This document shows, in pieces, positions 16,263 through 24,839 of a stretch of 64,000 bases of DNA; the stretch's first letter is position 1, and each line of letters starts with the position of its first letter. The DNA comes from CAIZGX01 sp046048875 (GTDB lineage: Bacteria; Bacteroidota; Bacteroidia; Flavobacteriales_D; Sanyastnellaceae). The stretch lies in NCBI GenBank assembly GCA_046048875.1, contig JBJOFG010000008.1:140215-204214 (forward strand), written 5' to 3'. The position numbers were made by a program, and so were the translations under genes. The notes under the pieces were generated by a model. The model made no database searches, was not told the origin of the DNA, and saw only the letters and a program-made list of their open reading frames with translations.

Positions 16263-18983
16263 TCACTCCATCCAAAAATCTATTTGATACAAGAATGACC
16301 CTTCCTGATATGCTTTATAGTTGGTGTGCCAGTAATTGTTGAATAGGTAAAGGTGCATCTGCGAAATATCTGTTGTTTTTTCTTTCCAAACCTTTGCACC
16401 ATTCACCTGCTCTTCATTGACGATGCCCCCTACTTCAACCAGATTCAATTGCGGAGAATATACGCAAGCTGTGTACTTCCCGTAATTCATTTTGAAGGCG
16501 TCTGTTGTGCAAATGAAATCGGCGTTCGATCCTGGTAATTGCGATTTATTGAATTCCAGCAAAGTCCCTTCTTTTCCATACGTGAGTGAGCCGTTCTTTC
16601 CGGTTCCAATGGAAATGTGCATCGACTCTTTTTCTTTTTCCACGGGCTTGCTGAATGACGTGCTCATGCGAATAACACCGTCTCTTTTGTCTAAGGAATA
16701 AGAAACCGCAATGTTTTTGATTTCCGAAATTTCATAGGTGACATGCACATATTTTTTATCGTGCGTGTCGGCAATGGTCGAAGTAAAAACATGTTTCGGA
16801 TACATGAATTCTTGCGGGGCAATTCCCTTCGAATAGATGTATTCAAACAAGTGATTGTTTTCTGGAAAGACGAGCGAATCGTTTTCGAAATAAATACGAT
16901 CAATTCCACCTGTTTTTTCGTCGACGTGAAAGTCATAAATGGGTTTTGTTTTCCGAAGAGGCCGCTTTTCAACATAATTAAATTTGACCTGAGCGGCAAG
17001 GTTCAAATATTGATTCAATGCAGAATCGAGAAACGATTTCTTAATGCGCCATTGCTCCGTGGTGAAGAAAATTTCAGGGTCGGAAATGCTGCACCAAGAT
17101 CCCCAAGTGTGTTCGTGAAAAAGGATAATGTTTTTCTGTAGTTCAAATAATTTCTGTTGAATTTCCTTGGAATGATTTTGCTTCGAAATGTGCTTTTCCA
17201 ATTGAACCGTCATACGCGCTAAATTTCGATTCAACATTTCCTCTTCTGCTGTGGAATAAGCCCCGTCTTCCCAATAAGGTGAGATTTCTCCAGTGACTGT
17301 TCTTAGAGAAGAGCCATATCGTTTTTCAAATTCAGAAAAGAGATAATCCACACTTGAAAGTGTCAACTTGGGCGAAGAATAACGCTCGTTCCAGTTATTC
17401 ACGAACGTGACTAACGAAGTGTCAACCGGACCGTTATCGGCATTCTTCGTATAACGCAATTGCACCAATTCATACGGATATTTTTTATCCATCAACTCGT
17501 TGATGTACGCCGAAATTTTATTCTCCCACTTCACTTGCTTTTCGTTTTCCTGAATGTTGTGGAAATAGGAATAGCCTTTCCCTGCAGTCCAAACCAATAG
17601 CTTTTTGTTCGGCTCATTCAGTGGAGTCCAATAATAAATATCGTCGCCACATTCGCGAATGACTTTGCCCACGCGGTCGCCATGATCGGCATGTGTTTCT
17701 ACATAGTTCGGTCCAAGCGATAAATACGGAATGTTGTTTTGAACATACATGTTCAACGCGTCGTAAGTAATTCCTGGAATGTCCGTAATCATCGCATTCT
17801 GTATCCGAATGCCAAATTCTTTTTCCAAGCGTTTCGCGTAAGCAACGATCCAATTAAGTTCTTCGGGCTGACACAATCCGTTCAACACATTCGCATAGTT
17901 CGCAGAAAGAACAATGCGTCCTTCTTTTACTTTTTGAATGAACAGCGCAATCTCTTCTTTGGAAGCTTGCTTCATGAAATTGTCAACCGCCCATAAACTC
18001 TCGATGTGCCAGATGGGCCGACAGTCGCCGTGGTAGGGCACAATAGACCAACGAATCGCTTTATAAATATTTTCAGTTTGAATTTTTTCAACTTCGGTTT
18101 GAAGGTGGGAATAGCCAATGTCGTTGTGGGAATGATGAATAATGTGGAAGTCGAAATTCTTTCTAGGTTGAATAGCGACCAATTCGGTATGTACCAATTT
18201 CTTTCCGAGGTAATAGCGAAGCGTATCAATTCCCGTGAAATCTGCAGGATAACTTTCAATGGAAATGGAATTGTATCCGGTAGTAACGGGAAATGTGTTT
18301 TCGAAATACTTCGAAACCACTGTCATGCTTGGTACTTTGTCATGCAAATAAGGGAAGTCAACTGCCACATTCATTTGCAATTTGTTGCTTTTTCGAAGCA
18401 CCAACTGTGTTGGAGAAGTAATGATTTTTAATGAACGTTTGTATTCGAAAATCATGAGCCAGTCGCGGCTGTTGGAATTTTCTCCGACTACTTTTAATTC
18501 TCCTTTCGAAATGATTTTTTTCGGAATTTCAATTTGAATAAAACCAAATGCGTCTTTGTTAATGTCGTGTTCTGTTGGAATGAAATTGAATTGTACTCCT
18601 TCCTCGTTTCCTCCGCCTTTACGCGTTTCCAGCGATTCTTTCGGTGTAGTATCGAAGTCGAATAGCGGTTGTCCGTCTATTGAGAAATGAAAAATGCGAT
18701 CGCCACCGCTTGTGCCTGTTGAATGTCCGAGCAGGAGTTCATAGGTCACCGTTTCTTGGTCTCTTTCTGTTTCACTTTCCAGTTGCAACTCAATCGCCGA
18801 ATTTCCATTCGCTCTCGTTAGTAAAGCTGTATTGGCGAATTCGTGCAACGGCGAGAAATACTTGATCTCTTCTCCAGAAATTTTATACGCGTAGCCTGGC
18901 AAGGTTGGATATTCTTGCGCGCACAGTGACGGGGGGAGAATGAGAAGCAGAAACAGAATGAGAAACAGAAAATTATTCTTCAT
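16263..18983 (-). CDS. secreted glycoside hydrolase related to family 38
   Basis: A 906-residue exported protein. The start at 18983 is chosen because it begins a clear signal peptide (MKNNFLFLILFLLLILPPSLCAQ); upstream codons would run into the divergent gene. An N-terminal beta region (about 24-275) precedes a GH38-like catalytic domain with HSHNDIGYSH at 284-293, a variant of the zinc-binding His-x-Asp motif. An Asp near residue 401 in ITDIPGITYD is the candidate nucleophile, and FHEHTWGSWCS lies further on. A C-terminal beta-sandwich resembles the alpha-mannosidase C domain. Alpha-mannosidase activity is likely but not certain given the variant motif. Confidence 0.8.
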   Translation of the reverse strand: MKNNFLFLILFLLLILPPSLCAQEYPTLPGYAYKISGEEIKYFSPLHEFANTALLTRANGNSAIELQLESETERDQETVTYELLLGHSTGTSGGDRIFHFSIDGQPLFDFDTTPKESLETRKGGGNEEGVQFNFIPTEHDINKDAFGFIQIEIPKKIISKGELKVVGENSNSRDWLMIFEYKRSLKIITSPTQLVLRKSNKLQMNVAVDFPYLHDKVPSMTVVSKYFENTFPVTTGYNSISIESYPADFTGIDTLRYYLGKKLVHTELVAIQPRKNFDFHIIHHSHNDIGYSHLQTEVEKIQTENIYKAIRWSIVPYHGDCRPIWHIESLWAVDNFMKQASKEEIALFIQKVKEGRIVLSANYANVLNGLCQPEELNWIVAYAKRLEKEFGIRIQNAMITDIPGITYDALNMYVQNNIPYLSLGPNYVETHADHGDRVGKVIRECGDDIYYWTPLNEPNKKLLVWTAGKGYSYFHNIQENEKQVKWENKISAYINELMDKKYPYELVQLRYTKNADNGPVDTSLVTFVNNWNERYSSPKLTLSSVDYLFSEFEKRYGSSLRTVTGEISPYWEDGAYSTAEEEMLNRNLARMTVQLEKHISKQNHSKEIQQKLFELQKNIILFHEHTWGSWCSISDPEIFFTTEQWRIKKSFLDSALNQYLNLAAQVKFNYVEKRPLRKTKPIYDFHVDEKTGGIDRIYFENDSLVFPENNHLFEYIYSKGIAPQEFMYPKHVFTSTIADTHDKKYVHVTYEISEIKNIAVSYSLDKRDGVIRMSTSFSKPVEKEKESMHISIGTGKNGSLTYGKEGTLLEFNKSQLPGSNADFICTTDAFKMNYGKYTACVYSPQLNLVEVGGIVNEEQVNGAKVWKEKTTDISQMHLYLFNNYWHTNYKAYQEGSFLYQIDFWME

Positions 18984-19003
18984 GTCCGTGAAATTAAGGA
19001 ATC

Positions 19004-19033
19004 TTGCGCAACGAAGCGTCGTCTTTATCTTCG
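19004..19033 (+). promoter_or_regulatory. promoter for the aminotransferase gene
   Basis: TTG at 19004..19006 and TATCTTCG at 19026..19033 are separated by 19 nt; the ATG follows at 19038, so the 5' leader would be very short. The whole divergent intergenic gap is 54 bp. Confidence 0.5.
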
Positions 19034-19037
19034 TTCC

Positions 19038-20177
19038 ATGAAATCGAAATTGCCAAACGTAGGAACCACTATCTTCACAACCATGTCTGCGCTTGCTGTG
19101 CAAGAAGGCGCGTTGAATTTGGGACAAGGATTCCCAGGATTTCCAATAGATGAAAAATTAATAGATCTGGTTACCAAGGCCATGAAGGACGGATTCAATC
19201 AATATGCTCCCATGCCAGGTATGCCTGTGCTTCGACAAATAATTACAGAGCAATTGAATGCACGCCACGGTTGCAATTACGATTGGAATACCGAAGTGAA
19301 TATTACCGCGGGCGCTTCGCAAGCCATCTTCACGGCTATTTCAACGTTAATTTTTCCAGGCGATGAAGTGATACTTTTTGCGCCAGCATACGACTGTTAT
19401 GCACCCGCAGTAGAGTTGAACGGAGGGAAGGTTATTTGGATTGAATTGGAAGGTGAAGACTTCCACATTCCTTGGGAAAAAGTAAAGTCCGCCATTAATG
19501 ATTGTACAAAATTGATGTTGGTGAATACGCCACACAATCCGACCGGCGCGGTGAATACGTTAGATGATACACACAATCTTTTAGAAGTCGTTCGCGATAC
19601 GAATGTGTTCGTCATTTCCGATGAAGTGTATGAACACATTGTGTTCGATGGAAGAAAGCACGAGAGTTTAGCGCAGTTCCCGGAATTGCGCGAACGCATG
19701 ATGTTGGTGTATTCTTTCGGGAAGACGTTTCATGCTACTGGATGGAAATTGGGCTACGCGGTTTGCGATGCGAAGTGGATGGTTGAATTTCGAAAGCAAC
19801 ACCAGTTCAATGTCTTCACCTGCAACGCTCCCTTTCAAATCGCCATTGCCGAATACATGAAGACGGTTGACTATTCTGAAATTTCGCGCATGTACGAACG
19901 TAAACGAAATTTATTTGTGGAAGCACTTGCGGGCAGCTCCTGGAAAGCGTTGCCGTGCGCAGGAACATATTTCCAAGTGCTCGATTACAATGAAATTTCA
20001 AACGAATCAGATTTCGATTTCGCGGTGAAGTTGAACAAAGAAGCGAAGGTCACAAGCATCCCACTTTCACCTTTCTATGAAAACGGAAGCGCAGAAAAAC
20101 GTTTGCGTTTTTGCTTCGCGAAGGAAGATCATGAGTTATTGGAAGCGGCCAATCGATTGAAGGCTTATCTTCGCTAA
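19038..20177 (+). CDS. methionine-type aminotransferase, PLP class I
   Basis: A 379-residue fold-type I PLP enzyme resembling E. coli YbdL and kynurenine/glutamine transaminases. The pattern LNLGQGFPGFP near the N-terminus is diagnostic for this subgroup. PLP contacts are Asn167 in NTPHNPTG, Asp195 in ISDEVYEH and the Schiff-base Lys229 in SFGKTFHATGWKLGY. Enzymes of this group use methionine or glutamine with 2-oxo acids and act in methionine salvage. An omega-amidase gene lies 3 kb downstream, which would hydrolyse the alpha-ketoglutaramate made when glutamine is the amino donor. The next two genes follow within 3 bp each. Confidence 0.9.
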   Translation: MKSKLPNVGTTIFTTMSALAVQEGALNLGQGFPGFPIDEKLIDLVTKAMKDGFNQYAPMPGMPVLRQIITEQLNARHGCNYDWNTEVNITAGASQAIFTAISTLIFPGDEVILFAPAYDCYAPAVELNGGKVIWIELEGEDFHIPWEKVKSAINDCTKLMLVNTPHNPTGAVNTLDDTHNLLEVVRDTNVFVISDEVYEHIVFDGRKHESLAQFPELRERMMLVYSFGKTFHATGWKLGYAVCDAKWMVEFRKQHQFNVFTCNAPFQIAIAEYMKTVDYSEISRMYERKRNLFVEALAGSSWKALPCAGTYFQVLDYNEISNESDFDFAVKLNKEAKVTSIPLSPFYENGSAEKRLRFCFAKEDHELLEAANRLKAYLR

Positions 20178-20179
20178 CG

Positions 20180-20971
20180 ATGAGACGCATTTTATTCCTC
20201 ATACTTTTTTCATTGACGCTTCAAGCGAACGCACAATTCCGTTCGTTGAACCCGATGTCATTTTTACCGAGCGAAAATCCATCGTTTGTGGTTTCACCCA
20301 TGGACTACAACAAATTAGGGGCTTATTATCAGTCGTCGGGAGGAAGAGGAGTACAAGGACAAATGAATTTAGATAAAATCTATTCTGCAGTGGGTGTAGA
20401 TATTTATCAAAATTCAAATGCCTTCAATGCAGCAGCCCTTCAATTCGCAACGCATTCGTATACCACAAGGAGTAATTTGCACGTGGGAATTGGTGGACGT
20501 GCTGAGTTTTCAAATGATGACAATCAACGTTTTGCATATGCCCTCGGTTTGAACGTCATGAGCAATCCAGCTGGAAAGTTCATGGTTGGTTTGTCTTATA
20601 AATCGAATGACCTTCAAGTGATGCCTTTCAATAACGAAGTGAAAAATGTTTCGCAAGTCTTGTGCACGCAAGTGGGATGGTCATTTCTAAATATTTCAAG
20701 AAGATCCACATTAGCTTTTTCAGGAATATACAAGCGTGGTTTTGAAGATGAATCGAAGCTTCGTCAGTATCAAGCAGGACTGAATCTTTCAACTCGGAAA
20801 TATGCTATTGGAATGGGAGTGCGAACATGGGATAATGTGCACGGCGGGGCTTACATTCGAGGTATGCTTATCTATAGAAAATTTGTTGGCGTATACACTG
20901 GACTCGCAAGCGATAAACACAAATCGCTTCAACATTTGAATCACGAAATTTCTCTTCAATATAAATTTTAA
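20180..20971 (+). CDS. predicted outer-membrane beta-barrel protein
   Basis: A 263-residue protein with a signal peptide (residues 1-18, cleavage after ANA). The body has many short amphipathic strands with aromatic residues at their ends (RFAYALGLNVM, FMVGLSYKSN, KYAIGMGVRTW, KFVGVYTGLAS) and it ends in Phe, as outer-membrane barrels do. It is reminiscent of the PorP/SprF family of type IX secretion accessory proteins but I cannot confirm membership. It lies 2 bp after the aminotransferase and 2 bp before a DUF4139 gene. Confidence 0.65.
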   Translation: MRRILFLILFSLTLQANAQFRSLNPMSFLPSENPSFVVSPMDYNKLGAYYQSSGGRGVQGQMNLDKIYSAVGVDIYQNSNAFNAAALQFATHSYTTRSNLHVGIGGRAEFSNDDNQRFAYALGLNVMSNPAGKFMVGLSYKSNDLQVMPFNNEVKNVSQVLCTQVGWSFLNISRRSTLAFSGIYKRGFEDESKLRQYQAGLNLSTRKYAIGMGVRTWDNVHGGAYIRGMLIYRKFVGVYTGLASDKHKSLQHLNHEISLQYKF

Positions 20972-20973
20972 TT

Positions 20974-22599
20974 ATGAAAAATCTTTTTGCATTTAGCTCT
21001 TTGTTTTTTGTTTCGATGGGAATGTTTGCTCAAGCGAATGTGACTTCGAAGATTACGCAAGTGACTGTTTACCTTCAAGGTGCGCAGTTGGTGCATACAG
21101 CTGAAACGCAGGTTTCGCAAGGGAAGCAGACGGTAGTGTTCACGGGTTTAAGTGCAGACATGCAACCCGAAAGTGTGGTGTTGGAATGCAGCAACCGCAA
21201 TGTGGTCTTTCAAAGTGTTTCCATTCGTAACAACTATTTGAAAGAGCAAACCCCGAATGCGAAGATTGCGGAACTGCAAGAGAAGTCGGCTTTGGTGGAA
21301 GAGAAGTTAGCGACACTTCGCGCAGAGAAAAGTGTTTATGCAAAGGAACGCGACATGTTGTTTCGCAACGAGGCCATTGGCGGAACATCGAACAATGTGC
21401 CTATTGCAGAGATTGAAAAGGCTGCCGATTTCTTCCGCAAACGCAACAATGAGATCAATGTTTTCTTGTTGAAGGCAGATGCCGAAGAGCGCAAGCTAAT
21501 TAAAGAGTCAGCAAGTTATACTGCGCAGTTGCTAGAGTTGAATGCGAAAGAAAATCCGCCTACATCTGAAGTAACGGTGGTGTTGGATGCGAAGACGAGA
21601 GGAGAAGCCATCTTCACCTTGAAGTATTTGGTTCGCAATGCGGGTTGGGCTCCGAAGTATGATGTTCGCGCAGAGAATGCGGTTGACCCAGTGAAGTTAG
21701 ATTATCACGCGAATGTGTTCAACAAATCGGGATTGGATTGGACGGAAGTGTTAATGATTCTAAGCACAAGCGAACCTCTTCAAGGAGCTGAGAAGCCAAC
21801 TTTAGAGACTTGGGACATAGCAGAGTCGACCCAAAGAATAGCTGGGGTTCAAAAGAATTTGGAGTCTGTTATGGTCATGGACATGAAGAGTACCCGAAGC
21901 GATTATTTGAAGAAGGAAGATAGAGGTGGTGAAGTGGCCTTTCAGCAAGTTGCTGTTCAAGAGCTAAGTGCTGAGTTTGAAATTGAATTGCCATACACCA
22001 TTCTTTCAGACGGAAAGCCTTACGTGGTAGATGTAACATCTTATTCCCTTCCTGCAACCTACATGCATTATGCTGTTCCAAAACAAGATGCCGATGCGTT
22101 CTTAATGGCGAAAGTTGTTGGTTGGAACACCTTGAATTTGGTAAGTGGAAAGGCGAGTGTTTATTTCGCAGGAGCCTATTTGGGACAGAGTTTTATCAAT
22201 ACAGCATCTGTCGACGATACCCTTTCTCTTTCATTGGGAAGAGACAAGCGTGTCGCTTTGGCGCGTAAGAAGCAATCTGAATTGAGTAAGCGTCAGTTGT
22301 TAGGCAACAACGAAAAAGAAACCTTCTATTTCGAAACAACCGTTCGCAACAATCGCGACAAAGAGATTAATGTTTTGTTAGAAGACCAACTGCCTATTTC
22401 TTCCAACGGAGAAATTGAAGTAGCCATGTTGGAAATCTCTGGAGCCGTTTTAGAAAAGAACACCGGCAAACTTTCTTGGAACATGAAACTCGCACCTGGA
22501 GAAAGCAAAACTGTCACTCTTGGATACAGCATCAAAACTCCGAAGTCTATGAAAGTTTCGAAAGCGAAGTTTAGAACGATTGCGTGCCCGAGCTTCTAA
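20974..22599 (+). CDS. DUF4139 domain protein (mucoidy-inhibitor MuiA-like)
   Basis: A 541-residue exported protein with a signal peptide (residues 1-19), an N-terminal DUF4140 domain beginning ITQVTVYLQGAQLVHTAETQVSQG, a coiled coil at about 85-180 and the C-terminal DUF4139 domain with YLVRNAGWAPKYDVRAE, LDYHANVFNKSGLDWTEVLMILSTSEP and ETFYFETTVRNNRDKEINVLLEDQLP. The family is widespread in Bacteroidota. Apart from the MuiA name it has no settled function. The gene ends a three-gene unit, directly followed by a mini-hairpin array. Confidence 0.88.
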   Translation: MKNLFAFSSLFFVSMGMFAQANVTSKITQVTVYLQGAQLVHTAETQVSQGKQTVVFTGLSADMQPESVVLECSNRNVVFQSVSIRNNYLKEQTPNAKIAELQEKSALVEEKLATLRAEKSVYAKERDMLFRNEAIGGTSNNVPIAEIEKAADFFRKRNNEINVFLLKADAEERKLIKESASYTAQLLELNAKENPPTSEVTVVLDAKTRGEAIFTLKYLVRNAGWAPKYDVRAENAVDPVKLDYHANVFNKSGLDWTEVLMILSTSEPLQGAEKPTLETWDIAESTQRIAGVQKNLESVMVMDMKSTRSDYLKKEDRGGEVAFQQVAVQELSAEFEIELPYTILSDGKPYVVDVTSYSLPATYMHYAVPKQDADAFLMAKVVGWNTLNLVSGKASVYFAGAYLGQSFINTASVDDTLSLSLGRDKRVALARKKQSELSKRQLLGNNEKETFYFETTVRNNRDKEINVLLEDQLPISSNGEIEVAMLEISGAVLEKNTGKLSWNMKLAPGESKTVTLGYSIKTPKSMKVSKAKFRTIACPSF

Positions 22600-22780
22600 A
22601 ACTGCGTAATTGGAAATCCTTCGGATTTATTCCTACGGCGTAATTGGAAAATCGCAGATTTTATTCCTATTGCATAATTGGAACTGAGTTGTTATTCTTT
22701 ATTGAGAATTACGCAGTAGGAATTACGGAGTAGGAATTACATAGTAGGAATAAAACCTTCGGTTTTCTAATAACGAAGTT
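22600..22780. repeat. mini-hairpin array between convergent genes
   Basis: About eleven hairpins fill the gap between two convergent stops. Examples are AAATCC-TTC-GGATTT (22614), TAC-GGC-GTA (22634), AAAATC-GCA-GATTTT (22648), TAT-TGC-ATA (22668), AAC-TGA-GTT (22682), TAC-GCA-GTA (22710), TAC-GGA-GTA (22724), TAC-ATA-GTA (22738), AAAACC-TTC-GGTTTT (22752) and AAC-GAA-GTT (22772). Linkers are ATTCC or ATTGG on the left and GGAAT on the right. The A4/T4-flanked units could act as bidirectional terminators. Confidence 0.9.
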
Positions 22781-22781
22781 C

Positions 22782-23120
22782 CTATGATTTTTTCAGCGGT
22801 CCCATCGTCACCAAGTAACGAAGTATAGCTTGCTCTTCCTTTTTGTCGATGCCTGCACCTTTGTCTTTGTTTGCCATTTCAACCATCTCTGGAACATGGT
22901 GTTTCCAACCGCGAATACCCTCAGATGCAGGATCTTTTAACGCGTGACAACTTTGGCAATGCTCTGTGTACAACACTTGTCCGGTCTGCAATTCAGCAAG
23001 GGTTACTCCAGAGAATTCTGTTTTGGCTAATGCTACATCGGCTTCAGTAATTGCTACTTGCTTTGAAGCGGCGCATCCAACAGCTACTGCTGCAATTGAA
23101 AGAAAGATCCATTTTTTCAT
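22782..23120 (-). CDS. c-type cytochrome lipoprotein
   Basis: A 112-residue exported protein with one haem-binding motif CQSCH near residue 55-59 and a possible lipobox Cys at residue 16 (AVGC). Axial Met candidates occur in WKHHVPEMVEMANKDKG and VTMGPL. The ending AILRYLVTMG is typical of small monohaem cytochromes. It is probably anchored in the periplasm as an electron carrier. There is no oxidase or dehydrogenase gene nearby. It stands alone; its stop is 1 bp from a mini-hairpin array. Confidence 0.82.
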   Translation of the reverse strand: MKKWIFLSIAAVAVGCAASKQVAITEADVALAKTEFSGVTLAELQTGQVLYTEHCQSCHALKDPASEGIRGWKHHVPEMVEMANKDKGAGIDKKEEQAILRYLVTMGPLKKS

Positions 23121-23133
23121 GAAGCCAAGATAC

Positions 23134-23162
23134 TTGATTTATTATTATTTCACATAACTTCG
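23134..23162 (+). promoter_or_regulatory. promoter for the omega-amidase gene
   Basis: TTG at 23134..23136 and TAACTTCG at 23155..23162 are 18 nt apart; the ATG at 23170 is 7 bp downstream of the -7 box, suggesting a nearly leaderless transcript. Confidence 0.5.
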
Positions 23163-23169
23163 ACTGCAA

Positions 23170-23931
23170 ATGAAACTAAAGTCACTTTTACTGGAGACCT
23201 CCCTGCATTGGGAAAATCAAGAAGAAAACCGTGCGCACTTCAAGGCTCTTCTTCAACAGCAACAACCCAATCAGTGGGATCTCATTGTCCTTCCGGAAAT
23301 GTTCTCTACCGGTTTCACCATGAATACCGAAGTGTCTGAAGAGCTTGTGAACGGCGAGTTTCCAAGTGTTACATTGATGAAGGAAGAGTCCGCAAGATTG
23401 AACGCGGCTATCGTTGGAAGTCTCTCTGTGCGCGAGGAAGGCAAGGCCTACAATCGTTTGTTCTTTGTTCGTCCGAGCGGAGAAGTTTCCACTTACAACA
23501 AACGTCATTTGTTCTCTTTCGCTGGGGAACACAAACACTACGAAGCAGGCGAGGAGCAATGCTTGGTGGAATGGCGCGGATGGAATATTTTATTGAACAT
23601 CTGTTACGACTTGCGTTTTCCTATTTGGTCTCGAAATGAAATGCTGAATGGAATTCCGAAATACGATTTGCTCATTTATGTAGCCAATTGGCCAAGCGTT
23701 CGCGCTGAAGTCTGGAAGACCTTGTTGAAGGCGCGCGCCATTGAAAATGTGGCATACGTCATTGGGGTGAACAGAGTTGGTGAAGACGGAAACGGACACG
23801 CGTACAGCGGAGATTCAGCTATCGTGAACTTCCGTGGTGAGCACACAACAGAATTGTCGTTGGAAGAATTGAATGCCTTTCGTGAAAAATTTCCGGCATT
23901 GAACGATGCCGACTCGTTTCAACTTAAATAG
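23170..23931 (+). CDS. omega-amidase / nitrilase-superfamily amidohydrolase
   Basis: A 253-residue nitrilase-fold hydrolase with the catalytic triad Glu43 (LPEMFSTGF), Lys111 (YNKRHLFSF) and Cys145 (NICYDLRFP). The KRHLFSFAGEH segment is typical of the YafV/omega-amidase branch, which hydrolyses alpha-ketoglutaramate or alpha-ketosuccinamate. It fits functionally with the methionine-type aminotransferase at 19038..20177. The 3' end overlaps the convergent outer-membrane gene by 8 bp. Substrate is inferred from family, not shown. Confidence 0.88.
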   Translation: MKLKSLLLETSLHWENQEENRAHFKALLQQQQPNQWDLIVLPEMFSTGFTMNTEVSEELVNGEFPSVTLMKEESARLNAAIVGSLSVREEGKAYNRLFFVRPSGEVSTYNKRHLFSFAGEHKHYEAGEEQCLVEWRGWNILLNICYDLRFPIWSRNEMLNGIPKYDLLIYVANWPSVRAEVWKTLLKARAIENVAYVIGVNRVGEDGNGHAYSGDSAIVNFRGEHTTELSLEELNAFREKFPALNDADSFQLK

Positions 23932-24784
23932 AAAAACAGAAGGTGAGCAACTTGTTCCAACCTTTGAATTCATTCATGTTTAATATCATTTTATCCTTCG
24001 AAAACGCCAGCGAAAGCTCGGCGTTTTTGTTTGTTCCAAGTGGAAGGAAAAATCCGGTGCTGAAGTAATATCCGAAACCTATTCCGGTTTGCGGACGGTA
24101 GTTGATCATTTGCGCTGGATTCGCTGCGCCAATAATTAATTCGTAATTGCGATCTGCCACATGCGCAATGTTGTTCACCACTTTCGTTCCGAGCATGCTT
24201 CCACCAAATTGCATGAAATACAATCCGTTTCCACTTAATGCCCATCCTGTTCGATACCCCAACGCCAAGTTCAATCGCTGTTCGTTTCCTTCAATATTAA
24301 AAAGACGAATGTCGTTTTGACCGTTTAATTGCCCTGAGGTTCCAATCAATTGCATGGTGAATCGGTCGTACGCTTTTACCTTGCAAACATTCAAATCAAA
24401 AATTAGGGATGATTTGTTATTGAAATCATAGGCTGTTTGAAAGCCGATGTTGAATCCGCCGTTGTACCGCATGGCTGTCGGGTATGCATCCCATGGAAAA
24501 TCAAATCCACCAGAGGCATTATAAAAATTTGTAATATACTGCGTCTCCTGTTGGGTAAGATTTAATCGCTCTTCAATGCTATACAAGCGTACGCCGTTCG
24601 GATCAATATTGTTGTCGTAGAAACCACTACCGTTGTAATAGTTCGCAGAAACCTTCGACGGGAAGTACATGCCCATGTTCAGTCCAAAGCGGAATCCTTT
24701 GCGCTCGTCGCGGTCTTGAGTAAACACATTGGAAAACAGTAGGCTTAGGTAGCAGAGAGATATGAACAAGAAACTTTTTTTCAT
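23924..24784 (-). CDS. predicted outer-membrane protein, unknown function
   Basis: A 286-residue protein with a signal peptide (residues 1-22) followed by alternating strands rich in Gly and aromatics (FRFGLNMGMYFPSK, GGFNIGFQTAYDFNNKSSLIFDLNV, RLNLALGYRTGWAL, GIGFGYYFSTGFFLPLG, KLLTFCFSI). The pattern and terminal hydrophobic strand suggest an outer-membrane barrel like the PorT/OmpA-barrel families of Bacteroidota. No enzyme motif was seen. The gene runs toward the omega-amidase and overlaps it by 8 bp. Confidence 0.65.
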   Translation of the reverse strand: MKKSFLFISLCYLSLLFSNVFTQDRDERKGFRFGLNMGMYFPSKVSANYYNGSGFYDNNIDPNGVRLYSIEERLNLTQQETQYITNFYNASGGFDFPWDAYPTAMRYNGGFNIGFQTAYDFNNKSSLIFDLNVCKVKAYDRFTMQLIGTSGQLNGQNDIRLFNIEGNEQRLNLALGYRTGWALSGNGLYFMQFGGSMLGTKVVNNIAHVADRNYELIIGAANPAQMINYRPQTGIGFGYYFSTGFFLPLGTNKNAELSLAFSKDKMILNMNEFKGWNKLLTFCFSI

Positions 24785-24839
24785 AACAATGGGTGATAGT
24801 CTTCAAAAATAAGCCGAAATTCGAACCCACGGAGAAAAG

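Noticed and set aside
18984..19127. Upstream extension of the GH38-like gene
   Set aside because: It overlaps the divergent aminotransferase gene and precedes a clear signal peptide at 18983.
22600..22780. Simple rho-independent terminators only
   Set aside because: Some units resemble terminators, but most stems are 3 bp and lack a U-run. The dedicated terminator after metK shows the usual form here.
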